The position numbers and the translations under genes were made by a program. The notes under the pieces were generated by a model that was given only the letters and a program-made list of their open reading frames with translations, was not told where the DNA came from and did not search any database. 64,000 nucleotides of DNA from Brachionus rotundiformis (Eukaryota; Rotifera; Eurotatoria; Ploima; Brachionidae): positions 4,317,710 to 4,381,709 of the forward strand of contig JAESIW010000020.1 of the NCBI GenBank assembly GCA_016802295.1, read 5' to 3'. Each line of letters opens with the position of its first letter. The stretch's first letter is position 1. This document shows, piece after piece, positions 25,914 to 35,740 of the stretch.

Positions 25914-26703
25914 TCTAGTGTTTTTAATTTAAATCCTTACTTTCTTTGAGAAAGTTTTCTTTTCGTAAAATTTAATTATTAAAAATTATCTGTTTTTAAA
26001 GTTTATTTTATGAGATTTAATTAAGACCTAATTCGTTTTTCGTTTGCTGAAAATTTAGGTTCTGTTAACCTAATTGTATTTAGGGAATCAGAAACTGTTT
26101 AATTACATTAAAACCTTTTATTCTATGGATGACTTTGATTCTTACGCTAATGCTTCTATATACCATTAAATTAAATTATAAACTTTAATCAAATTTTCAA
26201 CAAGCAGTTTCTTTTAAATTGAATAAATAAGCTTTGTTATTTTTTATTAACTTTTAAGATAATGCCACAAATTCTCTAGACTGCATTTAAAAGCATTATT
26301 TATTTTTCCCATTTATATTTTTCATTTCTTTCTAATTACTATGGTAGCGGAAACTTAGAATCTGCTTGCTTATCATTAATTTTCAAATAAATTTTTATGC
26401 AAGCTACTCAACATTTTAGCTTTAATTTTATAAATTCTTCAAAACAGGGTTAATATTTAATAAATTTAAATATTGATTTTAAAAAGTTAAAATTTATCGC
26501 TATTTTAAATGATAATTTTTCTCTCTAAATAAAAAATTTACACCTCGAAAAATTATTCTAAATGGCATTATTTTTATTGTTATTTAATAAAAGCTCATAA
26601 ATCCTTGAAATTTTGATTTAAAATCAATATAAAAAATATAATCTTACATTACTAAGGTAAATAAATTTTTATCAGCTTATTTTTTAGAAATTTATTTATT
26701 AAG
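25914..26703. other. Upstream region of the 7TM receptor gene
   Basis: 790 bp AT-rich DNA between tRNA-Asp and the receptor start. No coding or repeat signal seen. Confidence 0.5.
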
Positions 26704-27957
26704 ATGAATTCAAGTGATTTGTATTGTCTCAAGAGATCAACATTGCAAAAAAAACTCAAATTCTCATCAATATTTTTTTTGGCTATTGGTGGCATCATAT
26801 CAATATTTGCCCTCTTATTGAACATTTTGTTTATATGTTTTTTCATTAAAAACAAAAAAACTAAACGCTCACCAATTTGTATCTATCTGTTATTCCTTTC
26901 CATTGCTATTCTTATTCGCTTGGCAGAATTTTATTTATCAGCCCTGGTCAAACTTCAATTTATAGATACAGAAAAAGATATTCTTGTTTTAAACAATGAA
27001 AATGGAATTTCGAGCAATTGTATTTGTAAATGGTTCCATTTTATGTCACGCTTTTCGACACACATGTCGGTCTATTTGGTACTAATGCTCCAATTTCAGC
27101 GCTTTTTGACCATTCGAAACAAAATGACCAGTCTCAGTTTGCTACTTTACAACCATGCTTTGAGCTATTTTATCTGTGTAGCCCTGATACTAGTGGTTTT
27201 CATAATAGATGAGTTCTACCTATTCGACAGCTACTTTATTACCATAGTTTATTGTCCACTCACCAATATTTATTCTTGTGTGGTTAATGATAAATTTAAA
27301 CTGCTCCAAACAATCAAATTCGATACAAATATTTATCATCATATTCATACAGCAATATATAATATTTTTCCATTTATAATTTGTCTTTTGCTTAATTTAG
27401 TCACTTTTAATGAGCTTAGAAATAGAGACAGGAATGTAGAAAAAAGACAGAGAGCAATTTCAACCGGATCCAATTCGGCAAACTCGTCAACTCCTCGCGA
27501 AAAGAGCACTAAGCGACAAAGGCTTTCTTCAACAAATTCAAGCTATTCACCTAATAGGAATTACTCCCGGATAGTTCGAAGACCTCAAAAGACAGTTATT
27601 TTTTCCAAAATAAATGTGATCTTTTTTTACCAATCTGACATAACCATTGTCTGTATTTTGGTCACATTTATTCAAATAATAAGCACTTTTCCATCTAATA
27701 TTCTCAGCTATTTTACCGAATTTGACAGTGGAAGACTTGACAAAGTAACTAATTTAGTTAAACAAATCAATGAATTAAGCGAAAACGAAGCACTAGCTGA
27801 TGAGTCATATTTAAGGCAGATAAATTTACACTTCTTCTACATTTTATTAGGCATCCTTGATATGTTTAGTTTTAATTTATATCTTATTTATTCAATTATT
27901 TCAAGTAAAAGTTTATTTAAAGAGTTCAAACAAACATTTTTATCTAATTTTAGTTAA
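26704..27957 (+). CDS. Orphan rhodopsin-type 7TM receptor
   Basis: Intronless 417 aa protein with seven hydrophobic segments at about 22-48, 57-80, 108-130, 150-171, 208-232, 305-327 and 366-392. Two cysteines near the TM3 start (NCICKW) and one in ECL2 (YSCVVN) could form the usual disulfide. The DRY box is replaced by FQRFL after TM3, and TM7 has FNLYLIYSI instead of NPxxY, so it is a divergent class A receptor, peptide-receptor-like in layout. The third cytoplasmic loop (about 240-300) is long, Ser/Thr/Arg-rich (NSANSSTPREKSTKRQRLSS) and offers phosphorylation sites. Extracellular loop 3 is acidic. Ligand and coupling cannot be assigned. Start ATG 26704 precedes TM1 by about 20 residues; no signal peptide is needed. 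It sits inside the tRNA-rich zone. Confidence 0.75.
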   Translation: MNSSDLYCLKRSTLQKKLKFSSIFFLAIGGIISIFALLLNILFICFFIKNKKTKRSPICIYLLFLSIAILIRLAEFYLSALVKLQFIDTEKDILVLNNENGISSNCICKWFHFMSRFSTHMSVYLVLMLQFQRFLTIRNKMTSLSLLLYNHALSYFICVALILVVFIIDEFYLFDSYFITIVYCPLTNIYSCVVNDKFKLLQTIKFDTNIYHHIHTAIYNIFPFIICLLLNLVTFNELRNRDRNVEKRQRAISTGSNSANSSTPREKSTKRQRLSSTNSSYSPNRNYSRIVRRPQKTVIFSKINVIFFYQSDITIVCILVTFIQIISTFPSNILSYFTEFDSGRLDKVTNLVKQINELSENEALADESYLRQINLHFFYILLGILDMFSFNLYLIYSIISSKSLFKEFKQTFLSNFS

Positions 27958-28506
27958 TTTTGACTACATTTGTTGAAGCATTAGAAAATAAAACTAATTT
28001 ATTAGTATTTATAATTATTATATTAGTTGTAAATCAATTTAATAAAATGTCGGAAAATGTTTGAATATTTGAAATTTTATTTGATGTTGAACGAAAAATA
28101 AAAATTATTTTCTTAAAAATTTGGGAGAAATTTAAGAAATTTCAAAAAAGATTAATAATCTAATTTAAAAATTTTAAAAAACAAAGATATTTAATCAGTT
28201 AAATAAGCTTATATATATTAGTATTACAAACCCATAAAATATTAAAGTGAAATTAAAGATATTTCTTAAAATTATTTATTTTAATAAAAATTTATTAATT
28301 AAAAAACACAAAATTATTTTTCATTCAAAAAATTTAAGTTGAATTCATTAAAAATAATTATTTCACTAAATCAACAAAATTTTAAGATAAATGATTTCGT
28401 GATTTTTTTAAATAAAGTCTTTTTTGTTATATTAAGAGATATAAAAAATATATTTTTGTATTAATTAAAACCAATTCTGGTCAAATATAAATAGTGGTAC
28501 AATATA
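27958..28506. other. Downstream of the 7TM receptor
   Basis: AT-rich. AAAATAAAACT-type polyadenylation sites follow the stop. No other feature before tRNA-Asp at 28507. Confidence 0.5.
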
Positions 28507-28578
28507 TCCGTGATAGTATAGTGGTGAGTATCCCCGCCTGTCACGCGGGAGACCGGGGTTCAATTCCCCGTCACGGAG
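28507..28578 (+). tRNA. tRNA-Asp (GUC)
   Basis: Identical to 1861. The 3' flank (28579-28617) matches that of the copy at 21718 almost base for base, indicating a shared duplication. Confidence 0.97.
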
Positions 28579-28644
28579 TTTTTTTCCCAAAAAACAAAAT
28601 TTATTATTATTAAAGTCTTTTGCTTTTAATTTAAAAAGAAGTAA

Positions 28645-28795
28645 ATCTCGGCTCAATCTTGTTCTTTTTTTAATATTTTAATATTAAAAGAAGAAAAAAT
28701 TTCAGGAAAAATAAATAAACATTTCTTAATAAATAAGATACTTTTCAACGCTAAAAAATATCAGTAATTTTTATTAGAAATATAGATCAGACGGA
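28645..28795. repeat. Inverted duplicate block next to tRNA genes, copy B
   Basis: Reverse-orientation copy of 25663-25815. It follows tRNA-Asp here, as copy A precedes tRNA-Asp on the opposite strand, so tRNA-Asp plus adjoining DNA moved as one inverted unit. Confidence 0.85.
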
Positions 28796-29320
28796 TCTTT
28801 TTGTATTTTAATTTAAATTAGATAAGATAAATTTCAAAAAAATGTTTATACTTAATAATTTTGATTACTCATATTTTTATCATCTTTATTATCTATCAGA
28901 GTTTTAATGAGACCTCAGAACCGAGGAAATATTCAATTAGCTGATTTATCGGCTTATCGATTCTCGTCACAATTTCTAAATGCTTTTCGAGACCCTTTTT
29001 AATGGAAAAAAATAAATAATAATTATTTTTCTAATTTGGAAATTAAGGAAAATATAAATAATAAAAATTATATGGCTTAAGAATGATTTTTCTTTTAGTC
29101 TAAAATTAAAAAAAAAACAACTAACATTTGATTTAATTGATTTTAGCTCCTTTCCCATATAAAATGGTAAGATTTATATTTGATGTAAATATATCTTGAT
29201 TTAAGATAACTAAAATCTTGAATTCTGAATAGAGACGAATCTCGAGATATAAGCAAAGAAATACGATAAATTATGATAATCACAAAAATATATATAGAAA
29301 TAAAACTTTTAATAAATGAA
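28796..29320. other. Spacer before tRNA-Gly
   Basis: AT-rich. Two short minus-strand ORFs here are F/I/K-rich low-complexity reads without a domain. No gene called. Confidence 0.5.
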
Positions 29321-29392
29321 GCGTCAGTGGTGTAGCGGTTATCATTGTTGCCTTCCAAGCAGCAGATCCGGGTTCGACTCCCGGCTGACGCA
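29321..29392 (+). tRNA. tRNA-Gly (UCC)
   Basis: Third identical tRNA-Gly copy, anticodon TCC, full acceptor pairing. Confidence 0.97.
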
Positions 29393-29621
29393 AATTTTAT
29401 CTTTTTTAATTTTAAAAAAATTTTAAAAACTATTTTACAAAGTATTTTGTTGAAATATACTTTAGATTTTATTATTTAATTTATTTAATTTCATTTTTAT
29501 TATTATTAAAAAAAATTAGTTTTAAATAAAAGTAATTAAATTATTTTTTTAAAGTGTCTTATAGCTAAGCTTTATTTCAAAAGAAAAAACCTTATTTAGA
29601 ATAAAAACTTAGATAAACAGA

Positions 29622-29693
29622 TCCCGCGTGGTCTAGTGGTTAGGATTTGACGCTCTCACCGTCAAGGCCCGGGTTCAATTCCCGGCACGGGAA
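29622..29693 (+). tRNA. tRNA-Glu (CUC)
   Basis: Intact copy. Its 5' flank CTTAGATAAACAGA is repeated, inverted, at the copy 29967-30038. T-run terminator follows. Confidence 0.96.
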
Positions 29694-29966
29694 AATTTTT
29701 TTCTTTAATTATTGCATATATCTAAAGTGGCTCAAGTCATTAATTAAAAGTTTAATAAATTTGGTGATTAAGGAAAACAATTTAGTTAAAACGGAAGTTA
29801 AATCTAAATTTAAAATATTTAATAATAGCCGAACAAATCATTTTTTTATTATTCCATATAGTATTTAAATATATAAGAAAATTATTAAAATCGAAAAAAA
29901 TTCTAAAATTTAAAGAGTTTCTTTTATTATAAAATTTTTATTGAAAAGTCTAAATTAAAAAAAATT

Positions 29967-30038
29967 TTCCCGTGCCGGGAATTGAACCCGGGCCTTGACG
30001 GTGAGGGCGTCAAATCCTAACCACTAGACCACGCGAGA
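29967..30038 (-). pseudogene. Decayed tRNA-Glu copy
   Basis: Inverted duplicate of 29622-29693 including 5' flank. Two changes from all other copies: acceptor position 3 C to T (T-G pair with G70), and the base before the anticodon, the nearly universal U33, is C (loop CCCTCAC). The anticodon CTC itself and A/B boxes are kept, so it may be transcribed but is probably a poor decoder. Confidence 0.75.
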
Positions 30039-31352
30039 TCTGTTTATCTAAGTATATATTCTAAACAAAGATTTATTTTATCTCTATTTAGCAACAATAC
30101 AGTGTCATTTTATTTTTAACCACTTTATATATTAATTCATAAAATTAACCATTCAAGGTTTGTTCCCCAAAAAAAGTGACTATTAATATAAAGTCAAAAA
30201 TTTCCTAAACATTTTGTTCACATAATCTCTGGTCACAGATTTGGTGACCAAAATTAATAGATAGAAAACAAAAAATAATTAAATTTTTTAATGGTTCTGT
30301 TTTATTTTTGTTTGTTCTTGAATTATTTAAATTATTTTTAAATCTGAAATTTGGTTAACATTGTATGTGACCAGTGATTATCCGAGATGTTGTTCTTGAT
30401 ACTTGTGGCCAAATTTTTTGGTGATAAATTGTTCACATTTCCTATCAAACATCTTCTAATAGACCCAAAAGATAATTGAAAATTGTTTTTACTGCTATTC
30501 TTATTTAATTATATTTCTATTTAAATTTAAATTTCAAGAAAATTTTTTAACTTTTCCATTAAAAACATTTAATTTGGAATCATATATACATGTTTACTTC
30601 CAGCTAACAAATGTTCTGAATCAAAGTCATACAGATTCCAGATAACTTTTGCAAAAAACTTTAAATATTCCATTATGTAGAATTATTTTTTCCTAAAATT
30701 GAAATTAATGAGCTTTTCTTTAAAAAAAAACAGCAAACTGAATCGAGGTAGCCTTTCAGATATAAGTTCATACTATTTTGCTTTTACAAACACTCTTTGA
30801 CAAATTTTTATCTATTTTTGAAAGTAAAATTTTACCTATTTCCTACTAGGCTGTTTTTTCTAAGATTTAATTTTCTATTTATATTTTGTCTTTAAATTCA
30901 AAAAGAAATTATTGATATATAGTGATGATTTGATACCAGTATTTTACGAAAAATTACGTATATATTAGTAAATTTCCTAAATTCAAAATGGCGAAAATTT
31001 TTGAAAAATCTCGATAATTTTTCGTAAAATACTTGTATCAAATCATCACTATAAATGTTCAAGAATTAAAACAATAGATTAAAAGATAGTAGACTTAAAT
31101 TTGTTTTTTGCTTTTTCAATGTACTCTGCCATATTTATACAATCCAAAAAATGATGAAACATTATTAAAAATTTAGTAATTAAACCAAATATTAATGAAA
31201 CATTTTGGTACACACGGAGATTACATTTTATTTTGAAAATTAGATTGTACATAGACTTTGGTCATTTTGACACAGTTATTATCAATTGTTAGACATTTAT
31301 CTATTTTAATCAACAAAAATTTATTAAAAAAATATTGGAAAAAAAACTCAAT
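30039..31352. other. Spacer with a MITE-like palindrome
   Basis: 1.3 kb without genes. It contains the 136 bp inverted-repeat element at 30918-31053; the rest is AT-rich with no other structure noticed. Confidence 0.55.
30918..31053. mobile_element. MITE-like palindromic element, 136 bp
   Basis: Terminal inverted repeats of 39 bp (30918-30956 and 31015-31053), starting TATAGTGATGATTTGATAC, with a single mismatch between arms and a 58 bp centre without coding capacity. Outer bases are TA-rich, compatible with a TA target site as used by Tc1/mariner-type elements, but the duplication cannot be proven in this AT-rich context. Confidence 0.75.
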
Positions 31353-33435
31353 TCAAAATTTTATTCCAAAAATAAATAAAATAGCAAATAAATATATATT
31401 TTTTTTAATTTTATGGGTATCATTTACAATATTGTTGATGTCACTTTTATATTTTGATACTTGTAGTTTGACACTAAGGTGATTAAAGTCATCTTCATAG
31501 ACATTTTGATCGTAGTAATACTCACCATAATCATAATAAAACTCTTGATTATCATCTAAATTTGGAAATTGACCAGCATGATCGTATATAAAATTATTTT
31601 TTAAATAATCATTATAATAATGTTCAGGCTTTTGTCCATTTTTTTCTAGTTTTAAAACATTTTCTTTAATCGAGTCATCGATTATATTTTTACTATTAAA
31701 AATATTCGAATTTTTAAAAAAACTGTTCTTCTTAATCAGTTTTTTATTCAAATAATTGTAAAGTTTTTTATTAAAAAATCGTAATATTTCACCTTGCCGA
31801 TTAATAATTTTTATTAATTGCTGAGATTTTTCAGATTCTGTCGATGAACGATCATCTTCTAAATTATCTGTTATTCCACTAATTTGTCTGCATAAGAATA
31901 TAAAAAAAGCATAAAATATCAATTTAAAAATTCTTACTTTTTAAATTGAGTTCCCATCCAGCAATTTTCTTTGCCAGACTTGGCACTTATTGTTTTACAG
32001 ACATCAGAAATCAAAAATTTCCACAATCCGTTTATTTCTTTAAGAAAATTTTTCACTTTGAAAAAATATTTGTGCAAATCTAATCCATTTGAGTTTATGT
32101 ATCTTTTATTTAAAAAAATTTTCTTAGACAGATTTAATTTTGAAAAAGTATCCAAATTGGTGTTGTTAAAGCATCTTGTAACTACTTCGCTTATTATTAT
32201 ACGCCTATTGGTATTAAAATAAGCAATTCCGTCAATTAGTTGATATTTTATTTCGTTTATTGTGTTTGGAAAGTTGATGGTATTCTCAATGTGAAATGAT
32301 AATTTATTCATTAAGACTAAAATTAACAGGTATGAATTTAAAAAAAATTTAGTTAGGAAAGCTTAAATACCTAAAAAGGAATTCCACATGTTATCAAATT
32401 TAGCTAGGTCAATGGAAAAACAAGTTCTGTATGCATGGATACAAGTTTGGTAGCAAGGTTTAATGTTCCTTTTCTCAAAGTAAAACTCATCTGAGGTACA
32501 CAACGAACACGATGTCATACTGGTTATCAATTTCTGGCATTCTTTAGACGGATTTTCTAATTTACTCACAATCTCAAGAACAAAATCCCTGGCCTTTGTG
32601 AGACCATTACTAAAAAATTTTGCCGACTCAAGAGATAATTGTATTTGGCTCTCCATTTCTTTGATTATATCATCACCAAATGGTTTTAGGAAAAAAAAAT
32701 TGTCAACAAGACATGTGTTGGTGATGTTATACTGCGGAATTACAGATTTTAAATTTGTTGTGAATAAATTTAAAAAAGTCTTTGCTAAAATTTCACTCAA
32801 ATCAATTTGGTATTCGCTAAAATAACTCTTAAGACTAGAATAAAAATCAAAAATTATCTTAATATTCTTATTTATATGCTCTGAATCAGAATTATTTAAT
32901 AGTATAGTCAACTCGTTAAAGGAATTTTCCAGCGACTCTTTAACCATATCTAAATTTAAGAATTAAAAATTTTCGGCCTAATGATTTAATGACTAATGAT
33001 TTACTGTCGAAATTTGATGTAAATTCTACAAATGAATTTCTTATCGGCTGAAGAACTGAGAAGAATTGATTTTTAAGAAAATTTTTCTTTGCATGATCAA
33101 CAAACTTGTGCTCTATGCTCTGGTAGCAGCATTTTGACTCTGGAAAAGTGCAAAATTCCAGTTTACCTTTAAAGAAATTTATATTAAAAAAAATATCTTG
33201 AAAATATATTAAATCTAGTTTTTTTGTTTTATTAAAATAAAAATTGAAAAAAAAAAATTTAAATATTACCATCTTGAAAATCAGCTCTCGATACATGAGA
33301 AACATTATAATATAACTCGAACAAAGTCCATGTCTTAATGCAGGTTTCATTGAGAGCCAAAAATTGTTTGTAATTAATCAAATTGGTGCTTATTGATACA
33401 ATTTTACAAATTAAAATTAAGAAACTTAAAATCAT
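31353..33435 (-). CDS. Glypican (GPI-anchored cell-surface proteoglycan core protein)
   Basis: Cell-surface core protein of the glypican family, which modulates Wnt, Hedgehog and BMP ligands. Five exons (minus): 33270-33435, 33005-33166, 32371-32949, 31938-32316, 31353-31887; 1821 nt, 606 aa. Signal peptide MILSFLILICKIVS at the start. Cys-rich lobe markers: CTFPESKCCYQSIEHKFVDH, FDNMVKESLENSFNEL, MTSCSLCTSDE, KPCYQTCIHAYRTCF, WNSFLG; then LWKFLISDVCKT ... ENCWMG and QISGITDNLEDDRSS. The end (592-606, NIYLFAILFIFGIKF) is a GPI-attachment signal. Odd: the C-terminal 170 residues have no Ser-Gly repeats for heparan sulfate after the single SG at 432-433. Instead they have a Tyr/acidic stretch at about 544-563. 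Confidence 0.92.
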
Positions 33436-35740
33436 TTTGTTTTGATTTTTTTAGAAAACATTTCATCTAAAGCTAAAATAATATAAAGCAACTGGTGTAT
33501 AAAAGAACAAAAGCCAAAACAACTGGTTTGTCATTTATCTTGATTATTTGATTATTTGAAGAGAAAAATTTAGTCTAATCAATCATAGCCAAAAAATACC
33601 CAATCTAAAATACTTTTAAATATTTATATTTAATTCAGACTAATTCTTTATTTATACAATTTGATATTTTTCTCTTGGATTTATTCAAATATTACGGATC
33701 TACTCGATTCTCTTGAGCAATTTTTTTCGACTTATGCTTTTTTATAATCTCAGTGATCTTTAAGAGTATCTTATATCAAATCAAATTTTGGCCCAATATT
33801 TAATGTATTTCGAACAGAGTAAATTGTTTGTTTCAAAAGCAAGTTGGAATCTAGCAATTAGTTATTCAGGTTAATAAAAGCCTGCTTGATTAAGTCGAGC
33901 ACTTGGCGAGCATTTGTGCTTATAATATGATATATTAAAACTGTTTTAATCTAAACTTAGCTTAGATTTTATTATTAGATAAATTAAGAGTATTTTAAAG
34001 ATAAATTAAATGTTATATTTATAAGGTTATTCAATGCTAAAATCATAGACCATTTTATTTAATTAAAAACAGCATAAATAGTAAATTAATGCTATTCATT
34101 TATAAATTGGACAATTTTATATAATTTTTAAGCCGCTTATTTTATCAATTAAAAAACTCAATTCTTTTTGATTAATTTTTTAACTTTTTACTTTATAAAA
34201 TTAATTTGCTTTTAAATATTTTGAATTTAAGAAAAAAAATGATGTCGAAAAATTTTTTAATTACCTACGTAATAATAATTTATAATTTTTTTAAATTTTT
34301 TTCTGGAAAAAAATGTAAAAATCATTTTAATCAAATCATTGGGCTCCAAGTTTCGTTCCAATCTACCTGGGTCTTTTCCAAACTTTATTTTAATTAAATA
34401 AATAAATTTTTAAAATGAAAATCAAATTTTTATACAAATTATTTATTATTTAAAATTCATAAAATTAGATTTTTTTTCTGAGACTTCAAATTGATTGATT
34501 GTTATTCAAGATGTTTAAGGTGTTTATATGTTTTTTTTTTTGATTAAAAGTGTGTCAATGGCAAAGCTCAAATCCAGGAAAAGATTATGAATATTTTGAA
34601 AAAGTTAAGTTAAAAAATTAATTAAATAGAATTGAATTTTTTAATTGATAAAATAAGCGGCCTAAAGATTTTTGAAAAAGTCATTTCACTTTCATTTCGT
34701 CATTGAATTGTTTCGGCTGATACAACAATTAAATGGTTTTATTTTTTATGCAAAATTGGTTCATGATATTAAATATCATTGATTATGGACCAAGACTAAT
34801 TATCCGAGATTTAACAAGATTCTTATATGAAAAAATGAAAATGAGCATTTCAATAAATCAATAATAATTTCATTTAATTAATAAGGCATAAACCTATTCA
34901 GAAATACCATTAAGTAGCTTGTAATGGTTTTGCAAGAAGAATCCGAGATCACCAACATAAGACTGCAAAATATACATAAGCTTCCTTAGTAGAGTGGTCA
35001 ATAACTCGAATGAGCTCTTGACAAAATAAAAGAAGTTACATCAAATGTCAGCTAGGCATATATTTAGAGAAAAAGAAAAAAGATAAGGAAAAATCAGCTT
35101 ATATTGATTGGGAGATGGATAATTTTTCAAGACCACATCTAGTCCGACTAGCTCATTGAAATTTGTATTATTATCATTATTATTTTTTGAAAATTATAAT
35201 ACTGATAATCAAAACAAAATTTTATAAATATTAATTCTCAAAGAATCTATGAAAATTTTTTAGAGCGATTCTTTAAGATATTAAAATTAAAGCAAAATTA
35301 GTAAATAATGGGAATATCAAAAATGAGATGGCCTTATGCGTTAAAAATCCGAACCAATAGCGATACCTTATTGAATCAAAAGCATTATCGTACAGTCCCA
35401 ACTGTACCATACTTAGCGTCCCAACCAAATAATAAATAAAAATATTAAAAAATATTTAAAGCATTTTTAATTTTTTTTTAGCTGGAACGAAGACGCTTTC
35501 ACCGTCCAGTATTATACCGCTAATATTTCGGATTTTGTGCGCCGCCATTAAAACCATGTCGTTTTTAATATATTTACTCTGTAGAAGTTTTTAAAATCTA
35601 TAAAATTTACAAATTTCAAATAAATAATTTTACATTAAATTTAAGAAAAAAAATAGATAATAAATTGGTTTCTTTATAAATAATTTATTAAAAACTTATA
35701 CAAAAATATAACTACTAATAAAATCTAGAATAATAATTTA
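33436..35740. other. Intergenic, mostly AT-rich with GC-richer patches
   Basis: 2.3 kb. Patches at 34920-35150, 35340-35435 and 35480-35560 are less AT-rich than the rest. The last one read on the minus strand gives a short coding-like peptide (HKIRNISGIILDGESVFVP) but with no start/stop/splice frame that I can complete. Probably old transposon or gene remnants. Confidence 0.35.

Noticed and set aside
28465..28656. Minus-strand ORF of 63 codons
   Set aside because: Antisense to tRNA-Asp 28507-28578; composition comes from the tRNA arms.
29647..29868. Plus-strand ORF of 73 codons
   Set aside because: Starts inside tRNA-Glu and continues in low-complexity AT-rich spacer.
35396..35416. Short palindrome GTACAGT-CCCA-ACTGTAC
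   Set aside because: A 7 bp stem alone is common by chance and has no gene context; not reported as a feature.
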